Positions 10,519 through 20,515 of a DNA stretch of 40,570 nucleotides are shown here, one piece after another (positions within the stretch are counted from its first letter, which is position 1; every line of letters starts with the position of its first letter). The DNA is from Roseomonas sp. CECT 9278 (GTDB lineage Bacteria; Pseudomonadota; Alphaproteobacteria; Acetobacterales; Acetobacteraceae): contig NZ_CAKKLX010000042.1 in assembly GCF_918698155.1 (NCBI RefSeq), positions 1 to 40,570 on the forward strand. The letters run 5' to 3'. Both the position numbers and the translations under genes were made by a program. The notes beneath the pieces are model-generated. The model was not told the DNA's origin, made no database searches, and was given only the letters and a program-made list of their open reading frames with translations.

Positions 10519-11325
10519 ATGGTGCTCACGCTGTCCCAGGTGCAGTCGCTGTTCGGCGTGCAGGCTTCGGCCGGCGCGGCGGGCAATGCGGCGACGGCGA
10601 TCCCCGCGCTGAAGCGCGCCACGGCCCAGGGTGCCGAGGCCAAGGGCATCGCGCGCGAGGAAAAGGACCCCGTCACGCTGACCGCGCTCGCGCGGTTCCG
10701 CGTTGCGCTCGACAAGGCCGGGACCATCGAACAGGCCTTGCAGGACCCGCGCATCCTCAAGGTGATCATGCCGGCGCTCGGCCTGCCGGACCAGGTGGGC
10801 AATGCCGGGATGGTGCGGCGCGCCCTGCTGTCGGATCCGGCGGATCCGAAGGGTCTGGCGGCGCAGCTTGGCAGCACCTGGCGGGCGGCGGCGGCGACGC
10901 TGGGCGTCAATGCCACGGGGCTGGCCGGCCTGCGCGACCCCGCGATGGTCGAGCGCATGTCGGATGCCTTCCTGAAGTACCAGTACCGTACGGGCCTGGA
11001 CGAACAGCAGGCCGGGCTGTCGGACGCGCTGTATTTCCTGGAAACGGCCCGCAATGCCGAGGATGTCTTCGACGTGCTGGGGGACCCGGTGCTGCGGCGC
11101 GTGGTGACCGGCGCGCTCGGCCTGCCGGCGCAGATCGCCGTGCAGTCGGTCGAAGCGCAGGGGCGGGCGGTCACGGCGCGCCTGAAGGTCGACAGCCTGC
11201 AGGATGATCGCGCGGTGCGGAAGCTGGCGGAACGCTACCTGATCGTCGCGGCGAACAACGCCTCCGGCAGCGCCGCCGCGACCGACCCGCTGGCGACGCT
11301 CACCGCGCTGTCCGTGCGCGCCTGA
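10519..11325 (+). CDS. DUF1217 domain protein (flagellum-associated family)
   Basis: 268 aa, without signal peptide or membrane segment. It contains repeated motifs typical of DUF1217, such as DPRILKVIMPALGLPDQVG and DPVLRRVVTGALGLPAQI. It also carries the family pattern KYQYRTGLDEQQAG..DALYFLETA. In rhodobacteria and rhizobia this family is found in flagellar clusters and is thought to take part in flagellum assembly or function. The biochemical role is unknown. Here no other flagellar gene is adjacent. The start at 10519 (MVLTLSQVQSLFG) lies 34 nt after thiD. It ends tail to tail with the minus-strand permease gene with no spacer. Confidence 0.75.
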   Translation: MVLTLSQVQSLFGVQASAGAAGNAATAIPALKRATAQGAEAKGIAREEKDPVTLTALARFRVALDKAGTIEQALQDPRILKVIMPALGLPDQVGNAGMVRRALLSDPADPKGLAAQLGSTWRAAAATLGVNATGLAGLRDPAMVERMSDAFLKYQYRTGLDEQQAGLSDALYFLETARNAEDVFDVLGDPVLRRVVTGALGLPAQIAVQSVEAQGRAVTARLKVDSLQDDRAVRKLAERYLIVAANNASGSAAATDPLATLTALSVRA

Positions 11326-12324
11326 TCAGCTCGCCGGTGGGCGGCCGAGCCAGCCTTCCGCGTAGGTCCGCCGGATGATCACCGCGCCGACCGCCGCCAG
11401 CGGCGCGGCCAGCGCCACGCCCAGCAGCCCGAAGGCCGTGCCCATCAGCACCTGCGCCAGCAGCAGCGCCGCCGGCGGCAGGTCGGCCACCTGCTGCTGC
11501 ACCAGGGGCGTCAGGATATTGCCCTCGATGAACTGCACGGCCAGGAACAGCAGCGCCACCCACAGCGCCAGCCAGGGCGAGACGGTGGCGGCCAGCAGCA
11601 TCGCCGGCACCGCCGCGATGACCGGCCCGATATTGGGAATGAAGCCCAGCAGCGCGGCGATCACCGCCAGCACGCCGGCCATCGGCACGCCCAGCAGCAG
11701 CAGCCCGACCCAGGTGCACAGCCCGGTCACCAGCATCGCGAAGCCCTGGCCGAGCAGCCAGCCGCGCAGCACCTGGCCGCATTCCATCAGCGTCTCGGCG
11801 GCCTCGCGCTCGATGGCGGGGTGCAGCAGGGCGCGCAGCCCGGCTGCGTAGTCGTGCGGCGCCACGGCCAGGTACACGCCGACCAGCGCCACCAGCACGG
11901 CATTGCCGATCCAGCCGAGCGTAGCGCCGGCGGCGGTCGCGGCCATCCCGGCATCGAGATCCGGCGCGCCCGATGGCGCGAGCCGGTCGACCAGCCAATC
12001 CAGGGCGGCATCGCCGGCCAGCTGGTCGCGCAGCGCGGCCAGGCTGCGCGGCAGGGCCTCGGCCAGCGCGGCCGCCTGTTCCGCGAGGGGCGCGGCGGCG
12101 GCGAGCCCGGCCAGCGCCGCCAGCCCGAGCAGCGCCGCGACCACGCCCAGCACCGCCACCCAGCGGGGGCAGCCGGTCAGTCGCATCACCATCTGCGCCG
12201 GCACGCTCAGCGCCACCGCCAGCAGCAATCCCGCGAAGCCGAGCAGCGGCACGCCCGGGAAAAGGACGAACAGCATCGCCGCCAATGCCACGAGGACGAG
12301 GACGGAGGCCTGGATGCGGGTCAT
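11326..12324 (-). CDS. AI-2E family transporter (PerM-like permease)
   Basis: 332 aa, strongly hydrophobic. Two to three transmembrane helices occupy residues 5-90. A central, less hydrophobic region covers about 90-190. The C-terminus has four to five helices with the family motif [16 protein letters not shown] and the late [20 protein letters not shown]. The AI-2E/PerM family includes TqsA and putative ion or solute exporters; the substrate here cannot be told. The start is at [10 protein letters not shown]. The open frame further upstream runs antisense to serC and lacks membrane character. It is transcribed divergently from serC. Confidence 0.88.
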   Translation of the reverse strand: MTRIQASVLVLVALAAMLFVLFPGVPLLGFAGLLLAVALSVPAQMVMRLTGCPRWVAVLGVVAALLGLAALAGLAAAAPLAEQAAALAEALPRSLAALRDQLAGDAALDWLVDRLAPSGAPDLDAGMAATAAGATLGWIGNAVLVALVGVYLAVAPHDYAAGLRALLHPAIEREAAETLMECGQVLRGWLLGQGFAMLVTGLCTWVGLLLLGVPMAGVLAVIAALLGFIPNIGPVIAAVPAMLLAATVSPWLALWVALLFLAVQFIEGNILTPLVQQQVADLPPAALLLAQVLMGTAFGLLGVALAAPLAAVGAVIIRRTYAEGWLGRPPAS

Positions 12325-12364
12325 GCGCGTGGCAACGGCGCGGCGGCGCAATGGTTGCACCTGC

Positions 12365-12393
12365 TTGACCCCGTGGCACACCGGCGCGTATCC
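12365..12393 (+). promoter_or_regulatory. Candidate sigma-70 promoter for serC-serA
   Basis: TTGACC (12365-12370), a 17-nt spacer, then GTATCC (12388-12393). This fits an alphaproteobacterial housekeeping promoter only loosely at the -10. It is in the divergent region between the AI-2E gene and serC, 58 nt before the serC ATG. Called by eye. Confidence 0.35.
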
Positions 12394-12451
12394 CCGCTGC
12401 GGGCCACGCCCCCCCACCGGGGCGCATTCGCTTCTGGAAGGGAGCTGCATC

Positions 12452-13645
12452 ATGGCGAACCCCGCCGCCACGCCGGACCTGCGTCCGGCCGCCATCCGTC
12501 CTGCCGCCAAGCCGGCCAATCCCCGCTTTTCATCCGGTCCCTGTGCGAAGCGTCCCGGCTGGACGCTGGCCGCGCTGGAACCCGCGCTGCTCGGGCGCAG
12601 CCATCGCGCGGCCAATCCGAAGGCACGGCTGGCCGAGGTGATAAATCGGTCCAAGGCCGTGCTCGGCATGCCGGAAGGCTGGCGGCTGGGCATCGTGCCG
12701 GCGTCGGACACCGGCGCGGTCGAGATGGCGCTGTGGTCGCTGCTCGGGCCGCGCGGCGTCGATATCCTGGCCTGGGAATCCTTCTCGAAGGATTGGGCGA
12801 CGGATGTGGTGAAGCAGCTGAAGCTGGCGGATGCGCGGGTGCTGGATGCGCCGTATGGCGCGCTGCCGGAGCTGTCGAAGGTCGATCCGGCGCGTGACGT
12901 CGTGTTCGTGTGGAACGGCACGACCTCGGGCGTGCGGCTGCCGAATGCGGATTTCATCTCCGATGCGCGCGACGGGCTGGCGATCTGCGACGCCACCTCG
13001 GCGGCCTTCGCGATGGAGCTGCCGTGGCACAAGCTCGATGTCGTGACCTGGTCCTGGCAGAAGGTGCTGGGGGGCGAGGCGGCGCACGGGATGCTGGCCC
13101 TGTCGCCGCGCGCCGTCGCACGGCTGGAATCGCACAAGCCGGCCTGGCCGATGCCGAAGATCTTCCGCATGACCAAGGACGGGAAAATCAACGAGGGCAT
13201 CTTCAAGGGCGAGACGATCAACACGCCATCCATGCTGTGTGTCGAGGATGCGCTGGACGGGCTGCGCTGGGCTGAATCGGTCGGCGGGTTGAAGGGGCTG
13301 GTGGCGCGGTCGGAGGCGAACCTCGCCGCCATCGCGCGCTGGGTCGCGACGCAGCCGGGCTTCGACTTCCTGGCGCAGGATGCGGCGACGCGGTCCTGCA
13401 CCTCGATCTGCCTGACCATCACCGCGCCGTGGTTCACCGCGCTGGCGCCCGACGCACAGGCGACGGCGGCGAAGAAGCTCGCCTCGCTGCTGGAGAAGGA
13501 AGGTGTCGCGCTGGATGCCGGGGCCTATCGCGATGCGCCGCCGGGCTTGCGGATCTGGGGCGGGGCCACGGTCGAGACCGCGGATATCGAGGCGCTGATC
13601 CCCTGGCTCGACTGGGCGCTCGCGACCGTCGAAGCGGGGGGCTGA
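12452..13645 (+). CDS. serC: Phosphoserine aminotransferase SerC
   Basis: 397 aa, class V PLP-dependent aminotransferase of the long alphaproteobacterial type. Key pieces: [13 protein letters not shown] near residue 25, [32 protein letters not shown] and [11 protein letters not shown]. The PLP lysine is in [17 protein letters not shown] (Lys204). It makes 3-phosphoserine from 3-phosphohydroxypyruvate and glutamate, with a parallel role in pyridoxal synthesis. The start ATG 12452 has AAGGGA 8 nt upstream. serA follows after 3 nt, so the two steps of serine synthesis are in one operon. Confidence 0.96.
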   Translation: MANPAATPDLRPAAIRPAAKPANPRFSSGPCAKRPGWTLAALEPALLGRSHRAANPKARLAEVINRSKAVLGMPEGWRLGIVPASDTGAVEMALWSLLGPRGVDILAWESFSKDWATDVVKQLKLADARVLDAPYGALPELSKVDPARDVVFVWNGTTSGVRLPNADFISDARDGLAICDATSAAFAMELPWHKLDVVTWSWQKVLGGEAAHGMLALSPRAVARLESHKPAWPMPKIFRMTKDGKINEGIFKGETINTPSMLCVEDALDGLRWAESVGGLKGLVARSEANLAAIARWVATQPGFDFLAQDAATRSCTSICLTITAPWFTALAPDAQATAAKKLASLLEKEGVALDAGAYRDAPPGLRIWGGATVETADIEALIPWLDWALATVEAGG

Positions 13646-13648
13646 GCC

Positions 13649-15235
13649 GTGGTGAAGGTGCTGATTTCCGACAAGCTGTCGCCCGCGGCCGTGCAGATCT
13701 TCCGCGACCGCGGGATCGAGGTGGACTTCAAGCCCGGCCTGTCGCCCGCCGACCTGCGGGCCATCATCGGCGACTATGATGGCCTCGCGGTGCGCTCCGC
13801 CACCAAGGTCACGCGCGAACTGATGGAGGCCGCGCCGAGGCTGAAGGTGGTCGGGCGTGCCGGCATCGGCGTGGACAATGTGGACGTGACATCGGCCACC
13901 GCGCGCGGCGTGGTGGTGATGAACACGCCCTTCGGCAACGCCATCACCACGGCCGAGCATGCCATCGCGATGATGTTCGCGCTCGCGCGGCAACTGCCCG
14001 ATGCGTCGGCATCGACCAAGGCCGGCAAGTGGGAGAAGAACCGCTTCATGGGCGTCGAGCTGTTCGGCAAGACGCTCGGGCTGATCGGCTGCGGCAATAT
14101 CGGGTCGATCGTGGCCGACCGCGCGGTGGGGTTGCGCATGAAGGTGATCGCCTTCGACCCCTTCCTGTCGGAGAAGCGCGCGGTCGAGATCGGTGTCGAG
14201 AAGGTGGAGCTGGCCGACCTGATCGCACGCGCGGATTTCATCACGCTGCACACACCGCTGACCGAGCAGACGCGCAACGTGATCTCGCGCGACGCCATCG
14301 CGCGCATGAAGAAGGGTGCCAGGCTGATCAACTGCGCGCGCGGCGGGCTGGTGGATGAGGCTGCGCTTTACGATGCGCTGAAGTCCGGTCACCTGGCGGG
14401 CGCGGCGCTGGACGTGTTCGAGACGGAACCCGCGACCGACAGCCCGCTGTTCACGCTGGAGAACGTGGTCTGCACGCCGCACCTGGGTGCCGCGACCGCC
14501 GAGGCGCAGGAGAACGTGGCGCTGCAGGTGGCCGACCAGATGGCGGATTTCCTGCTGTCGGGCGCGGTGTCGAACGCCATCAACATGCCGAGCGTCACCG
14601 CCGAGGAAGCCCCGCGCCTCAAGCCCTACATGGAACTGGCGCGTCTGCTGGGCGGCATGGCCGGGCAGCTGACCGCCGCGCAGGACGGCGCGATCAAGGC
14701 GATCCGCGTGGAATACGAAGGCCATGCGGCCGACCTGAACCACCGTCCGCTGACCGCCGCCGCGCTGGCCGGCGTGCTCGCGCCGCTGATGGGCGCGGTG
14801 AACATGGTCAATGCGCCGGTGCTGGCGAAGCAGCGCGACATCGAGGTGGCCGAGACGACGGTCGAGCGCAGCGGCGAATACCAGACGCTGGTGCGCCTGA
14901 CGGTGGTGACCGACAGCTACGAGAAGTCGATCGCCGGCACGCTGCTGGCCGAGAACAAGCCGCGCCTGGTCGAGATCAAGGGCATCTCGGTCGAGGCCGA
15001 CTTCGCCCCGCACATGCTCTACGTGACCAACCAGGACAAGCCGGGCTTCATCGGGCGCTTCGGCATGGCGCTGGCGGATGCCGGCATCAACATCGCGACC
15101 TTCCACCTGGGCCGGTCGGCGCCGGGCGGGGATGCGATCTGCCTGGTGGGGCTGGATGCCCCGATGCCCGATGGCGTGCTGGCCGGCGTGCGTGGCCTGC
15201 CGCTGGTGGTGCAGGCCACGCCGCTGGCGTTCTGA
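13649..15235 (+). CDS. serA: D-3-phosphoglycerate dehydrogenase SerA
   Basis: 528 aa. The substrate and NAD domains contain GCGNIG (147-152) and the catalytic triad Arg231 (NCARGG), Glu260 (DVFETEP) and His278 (CTPHLG). An intervening ASB domain covers about 310-450. A C-terminal ACT domain begins near 455 (LYVTNQDKPGFIGRFGMALA). It oxidises 3-phosphoglycerate and commits carbon to serine; the ACT domain normally senses serine. The start is GTG 13649, directly followed by another GTG codon; either could serve. It overlaps nothing and sits 3 nt after serC. Confidence 0.97.
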   Translation: MVKVLISDKLSPAAVQIFRDRGIEVDFKPGLSPADLRAIIGDYDGLAVRSATKVTRELMEAAPRLKVVGRAGIGVDNVDVTSATARGVVVMNTPFGNAITTAEHAIAMMFALARQLPDASASTKAGKWEKNRFMGVELFGKTLGLIGCGNIGSIVADRAVGLRMKVIAFDPFLSEKRAVEIGVEKVELADLIARADFITLHTPLTEQTRNVISRDAIARMKKGARLINCARGGLVDEAALYDALKSGHLAGAALDVFETEPATDSPLFTLENVVCTPHLGAATAEAQENVALQVADQMADFLLSGAVSNAINMPSVTAEEAPRLKPYMELARLLGGMAGQLTAAQDGAIKAIRVEYEGHAADLNHRPLTAAALAGVLAPLMGAVNMVNAPVLAKQRDIEVAETTVERSGEYQTLVRLTVVTDSYEKSIAGTLLAENKPRLVEIKGISVEADFAPHMLYVTNQDKPGFIGRFGMALADAGINIATFHLGRSAPGGDAICLVGLDAPMPDGVLAGVRGLPLVVQATPLAF

Positions 15236-15241
15236 AGCGCG

Positions 15242-16204
15242 CTACTCGATCCGCGCGCCCGAGGCGCGGATCACCGGCGCCAGGCGCGCTTCGCTGGCCC
15301 GGCGGAACTCTGTCAGCTCCGCCGAGGTCATCGGCCAGGCCGTCGCGCCGTTCTCCGCCAGGCGCGCGACCAGGTCGGGGCTTGCCAGCGCGGTGAGGGT
15401 CAGCGCCGACAGCCGTTCCACCACTGTGGCGGGCAGCCCGGCCGGCCCCATCACGCTGCCCCATGAGGTGATGTCGAAGCCCGGCAGGAATTCCGCCATG
15501 GCCGGGATCCCGGGCGCATGGGGGCTGCGATCGCGGCTGGTCACCGCCAGCGCGCGCGCCAGGCCGGTGCGCGCCGAGGCGAGGGATTGCGGGATATTGT
15601 CGAAGATCATGTGGACGCGCCCCGCCTGCACATCCAGCTGCGCGGCCGCGCCCCCGCGATAGGGCACGTGCACCATGTCGAGGCCGGCGGCCTGCTTGAA
15701 CATCTCGCCGGCCAGGTGGACCGTGGTGCCGGACCCCGGGCTGGCGAAGGTGTACTGGCCCGGGTTGCGGCGGATCAGCGCGATCAGCTCCGGCACCGTC
15801 TGCGCCGGCACGTCCTTGTTCACGATCAGCAGGTTCGGCAACTGCCACAGCCCGGCGATGTAGGTGAAGTCGCGCTCCACATCGAAGGGGAGGGTGGCGC
15901 GCATGGTCGGCGAGATCGCCAGCGAGGAGACCGACCCCAGCCCGATCACCGTGCCATCCGCCGGCGACCGCGCGATCGCCGTGGTGCCGATGGTGCCGCC
16001 GGCACCGGCGCGGTTCTCGACCACGAAGGACTGGCCGGTGAGGTCCGCCAGCTTGCTGCAATACAGCCGCACCAGCGTGTCCACGCCGCCGCCCGGCGCG
16101 AAGGGCGTGATGAAGCGCACCGGGTTGGCCGGCCAGGGCGCCTGGGCCATCGAGACGGATGGAATGGCCGCGCCGGCCAGCAGGCTGCGTCGTTGAATGA
16201 ACAT
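15242..16204 (-). CDS. Bug-family tripartite tricarboxylate transporter substrate-binding protein (1)
   Basis: 320 aa. A signal peptide with paired arginines (MFIQRRSLLAGAA..SMAQA) precedes the periplasmic binding domain. Family marks are VRFITPFAPGGGVDTLVR, VVENRAGAGGTIG, DMVHVPYRGGAAA, PAMAEFLPGFDITSWGSVMGPAGLP and a C-terminal RLAPVIRASGARIE. Bug proteins bind carboxylates or other small molecules and deliver them to TctAB-type permeases or act as sensors. No permease genes are adjacent, so the ligand and partner are unknown. The ribosome site GGAGGA is just upstream of the ATG. It is convergent with serA (6 nt apart). Confidence 0.9.
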   Translation of the reverse strand: MFIQRRSLLAGAAIPSVSMAQAPWPANPVRFITPFAPGGGVDTLVRLYCSKLADLTGQSFVVENRAGAGGTIGTTAIARSPADGTVIGLGSVSSLAISPTMRATLPFDVERDFTYIAGLWQLPNLLIVNKDVPAQTVPELIALIRRNPGQYTFASPGSGTTVHLAGEMFKQAAGLDMVHVPYRGGAAAQLDVQAGRVHMIFDNIPQSLASARTGLARALAVTSRDRSPHAPGIPAMAEFLPGFDITSWGSVMGPAGLPATVVERLSALTLTALASPDLVARLAENGATAWPMTSAELTEFRRASEARLAPVIRASGARIE

Positions 16205-16374
16205 CGCTTCCTCCGTGCTGCGGCCGGGCTGCTGCCGGCCTTGCGCGGAGAAGCCTAACGCAGGACGGCCGGCCCGGAACAGGCGCTGCCCGCCGCGCGG
16301 CTGCCGTCGGGGCATCCGGGCGCGCGCGGCCTGGCGGAAATCGGCAGAAGCGCCGCCGGCCCGGGGCGCGGCGA

Positions 16375-16536
16375 TCAGAACAGCGCCGCGACCCCGATCC
16401 CGATCAGCGCCCAGAGCGGCAGGGACAGCAGCAGGCCATTGACCAGGCCACGGCCGATCGCGGCGTCGTCGTCCGGCGGCAGGTGCCGGGCGGCGGGCGG
16501 CGCGGCAAGGCGCGAAAGGGCGGGGGCGTCGGACAT
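16375..16536 (-). CDS. Small single-pass membrane protein, 53 aa
   Basis: 53 residues. The N-terminal half is Ala/Pro-rich with an acidic patch (PPDDDAAIGRG), and a hydrophobic C-terminal helix covers about residues 33-53 (VNGLLLSLPLWALIGIGVAALF minus its ends). A strong ribosome site (GAGGAG) stands just before the ATG, which supports real translation. Not recognised. It is upstream of and codirectional with the Bug gene at 15242-16204, with a 170-nt gap, and divergent from hisZ. Confidence 0.55.
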   Translation of the reverse strand: MSDAPALSRLAAPPAARHLPPDDDAAIGRGLVNGLLLSLPLWALIGIGVAALF

Positions 16537-16715
16537 GGTCTCCTCGCTTCGGTGGCCTGCGTCAGGGTGCGGGAAATCCGTTGACGCATCGTGAAGGCCA
16601 CCATCGCCACGATGCGCCGGACGGATGGCGGACCCGCGGCGGCGATGGGGCGGCAACGCGGCAGCCCGGCGGGGGTTGCCCCCTGGCGATGCGCCTGTCA
16701 CAGACTGCGCCCGCG

Positions 16716-17855
16716 ATGACCGACGACCTGCCCAATCCCGCCCTGCTGCCCGCGGGCCTGGCCGACCTGCTGCCGCCCGAGGCCGAGCGCGAGGCCGCGC
16801 TGGTCGAGGCGATGATGGCGGTCTTCGCCGGCCACGGCTACGAACGGGTGAAGCCACCCCTGCTGGAATTCGAGGACAGCCTGCTGGCCGGTTCGGGTGC
16901 GGCGGTGGCCGAGCAGACCTTCCGCCTGATGGACCCGGTCAGCCAGCGCATGATGGGCCTGCGCGCCGACACCACGCCGCAGGTGGCGCGCATCGCCGCG
17001 ACGCGGCTGGGCGCGCAGGCCCGCCCGCTGCGGCTGTGCTACGCCGGCCAGGCGTTGCGCGTGCGCGGGTCGCAGCTGGCCCCCGCCCGGCAGGTGCCCC
17101 AGGTGGGGGTGGAACTGATCGGCGGCGCGGCGCCGGCAGCCGACGCGGAAGTCGCGATCGTGGCGGTCGAGGCGCTGGCGGCGCTCGGCGTCACGGCGGT
17201 CAGCCTGGATGTCACGCTGCCCACCATGGTGCCGGCACTGATCGAGGCCGCCGCGACGCCCGATGCGCCGCGCGCGCGCCTGGCCCGTGCGCTGGACCGC
17301 AAGGACAGTGCGGCGGTCAGTGCGCTGGTGCGCGAGCTCGGCGGCGTGCTGGGCGTGCTGCCGGGGCTGATGGCCGCGGCGGGGCCGGCCGATGGCGCGC
17401 TGGCCGCGCTGGATGCCGCCGACCTGCCGGAAGGCGCGCGCGCCATCGCCCAGAACGCGGCCGCCGTGCTGGTGGCCATCCGCGCCCGTGCGCCGGCGCT
17501 GCGCGTGACGCTGGACCCGGTCGAATTCCGTGGCTTCCGCTACCATACCGGCGTGGCCTTCACGCTGTATGGGCCGGGCATGAGCGGCGAACTCGCGCGC
17601 GGCGGGCGGTATGTCTCGCAGAATGACGAGCCGGCGACCGGCATGACGCTGTATCCCGATGCGGTGGTGCGGGCGGCGCCGGCCGGCGTGGCGAAGCCGC
17701 GGCTGTTCGTGCCGCTGGGCGCCGATGGCGCGGCGCATCGCGCGCAGGGCTTCGCCACCGTGGCCGCGCTGTCGGCCGCCGATACGCCGGCGCGCCTGCG
17801 CTGCACCCATGAACTGAAGGACGGCCAGGCCGTCCCGATCCTGGTGAAGGACTGA
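16716..17855 (+). CDS. hisZ: ATP phosphoribosyltransferase regulatory subunit HisZ
   Basis: 379 aa, similar to the catalytic core of histidyl-tRNA synthetase but without an anticodon-binding domain. Features: LLPAGLADLLPPEAEREAAL at the start, YERVKPPLLEFEDSLL, FRLMDPVSQRMMGLRADTTP, RLCYAGQALRVRGS and FRGFRYHTGVAFTLYGPG. HisZ partners the short form of HisG in the first step of histidine synthesis, so the genome should carry a short hisG elsewhere. The start is ATG 16716 (MTDDLPNPALLP); an in-frame ATG at 16689 is possible but less likely. purA begins 6 nt after the stop. Confidence 0.94.
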   Translation: MTDDLPNPALLPAGLADLLPPEAEREAALVEAMMAVFAGHGYERVKPPLLEFEDSLLAGSGAAVAEQTFRLMDPVSQRMMGLRADTTPQVARIAATRLGAQARPLRLCYAGQALRVRGSQLAPARQVPQVGVELIGGAAPAADAEVAIVAVEALAALGVTAVSLDVTLPTMVPALIEAAATPDAPRARLARALDRKDSAAVSALVRELGGVLGVLPGLMAAAGPADGALAALDAADLPEGARAIAQNAAAVLVAIRARAPALRVTLDPVEFRGFRYHTGVAFTLYGPGMSGELARGGRYVSQNDEPATGMTLYPDAVVRAAPAGVAKPRLFVPLGADGAAHRAQGFATVAALSAADTPARLRCTHELKDGQAVPILVKD

Positions 17856-17861
17856 ACCGCC

Positions 17862-19122
<1,261 letters not shown>

Positions 19123-19151
<29 letters not shown>

Positions 19152-19728
19152 GCGGATCCTCCGCCGGGCGCTGACGCCGGATCGCCGTCGGCGGCCGGCG
19201 ATAGACCTCGGCGAAGACGGTGTTGAAGCGGCGCAGGCTGCCGAAGCCGGCCTGCGTGGCGATCTCGACCATCGGCAGGTCGGTGGCGTCGATCAGGCGT
19301 TTCGCCCGCTGCACCCGACAGGTGCGCGCCACCTGCGTCGGGCTCGCCCCGACATGCTTCGCGAACAGGCGCGAGAGTTGGCGCGCCCCGATGCCCAGGC
19401 GCGTCGCCAGCGCCTCCACGCTGGCATCGTCGCTGTCGAGGGCACCGTCGTCGATCAGGCGAAGCGCGCGCTCCGTGGTCGTGCGTGAGCCGTTCCAGGC
19501 AGGGCAGAAGGGCGCCGTCTCGGGACGGCAGCGCAGGCAGGGGCGGAAGCCGGCCGATTCGGCTGCGGCCGCCGTCGGGTAGAAGCGCACATTCGCGCCG
19601 CGCGCGGGACGGACGGGGCATACGGGGCGGCAGTAGATGCGTGTCGTCCGCACGCCGGTGAAGAAGCGCCCATCATAGGCGGGATCGCGCCCGACGCGCG
19701 CCTGCTCGCATTCGGTCTCGTCCAACAT
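19123..19728 (-). CDS. Ada-type zinc/AraC regulator without an alkyltransferase or glycosylase domain
   Basis: 201 aa. The N-terminal Ada zinc domain has four cysteines: Cys33 and Cys37 (IYCRPVC), Cys64 and Cys67 (FRPCLRC). In E. coli Ada the equivalent of Cys33 accepts methyl groups from DNA phosphotriesters. A C-terminal AraC double helix-turn-helix follows from about 85 to 185 ([39 protein letters not shown]). The same two domains usually stand at the N-terminus of Ada-AlkA fusion glycosylases, and FGSLRRFN is typical of that group. Here the protein stops after the HTH. It resembles AdaA of Bacillus in layout. Good ribosome site GGAGGAG. The 3' end overlaps purA by 29 nt. Confidence 0.85.
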
Positions 19729-19831
19729 GGCGTCTCCTCCGTGCCGGAGGACGGAGTCCGAATCCGGCGAGCACGGCGGCATGGCCTGAGGTTACGTCCA
19801 AGGAAGCAGGCAATCGAGGACGCAGCACGAC

Positions 19832-20515
19832 ATGGCGCACCCGCTCGACAATCCGGTCTGGCATGCGCTGGACGGGCCGCACGCGGCAGTGGCGATCGGC
19901 AGCGGCCTCGCGCGGCACTACAGGCGCGACGCGGCACCCTTTTCCGCCCTCGCCGCGGCGACGCCGGAGGCCTATGCCGACCTTGCCCGTGATCTGCCAG
20001 ACGGCGTGGCGGCAAGGCTGTTCCGTCCTGTCGAGGAGCAGCCGCCGCCCGGCTGGAGCGTCGTCAGCGCCCGCCCGATCCGCCAACTGGTGCTGCAGGC
20101 CGCGGGCGGCCGGCATCCGGCCGAAGCCGAGTTCACCCCGCTCGGCCCGGACGATGCGGCCGAGATGCTGGCCCTGGCCGAGGTCGCGAAGCCTGGGCCC
20201 TTTGGCGCAGCGACCCACAGGCTGGGCCGCTTCCTCGGCTGGCGGGGCACCGATGGGCGCCTTCTGGCGATGGCGGGCGAGCGCTTCTTGCTGGCGGATC
20301 ATGTCGAGCTGAGCGCCATCTGCGTGCATCCGGACGCGCGCGGGCGCGGCCTTGGCGCGGCGCTCACGCTGCGCTTGGCGCGTGAGGCGATTGCGCGTCG
20401 CCTCCTGCCGTTCCTGCACGTCTTTCCGGACAACCCGGCGGGTGGGCTGTATGAGCGGCTGGGTTTCCGCGAGCGCGCCAGGCCCTGGGTGCTGTGGCAC
20501 CGCCCTTCGGCATGA
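19832..20515 (+). CDS. GNAT family N-acetyltransferase
   Basis: 227 aa. The N-terminal half (HPLDNPVWHALDGPHAAVA) fits FR47-like acetyltransferases. The C-terminal GNAT core has the acetyl-CoA loop VHPDARGRGLGAALT and the ending HVFPDNPAGGLYERLGFRE. The substrate is unknown. It overlaps the following MFS gene by 4 nt, so the two are probably made together, for instance as a modification and export pair. It is divergent from the Ada-type gene, with about 100 nt between. Confidence 0.85.
   Translation: MAHPLDNPVWHALDGPHAAVAIGSGLARHYRRDAAPFSALAAATPEAYADLARDLPDGVAARLFRPVEEQPPPGWSVVSARPIRQLVLQAAGGRHPAEAEFTPLGPDDAAEMLALAEVAKPGPFGAATHRLGRFLGWRGTDGRLLAMAGERFLLADHVELSAICVHPDARGRGLGAALTLRLAREAIARRLLPFLHVFPDNPAGGLYERLGFRERARPWVLWHRPSA

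Noticed and set aside
12530..15106. 858-codon minus-strand frame opposite serC-serA
   Set aside because: It is opposite two certain genes, is rich in Arg, His, Gln and Gly, and has no domain pattern.
19741..19992. Short plus-strand frame before the GNAT gene
   Set aside because: It overlaps the GNAT gene in another frame and lacks any domain or ribosome site.
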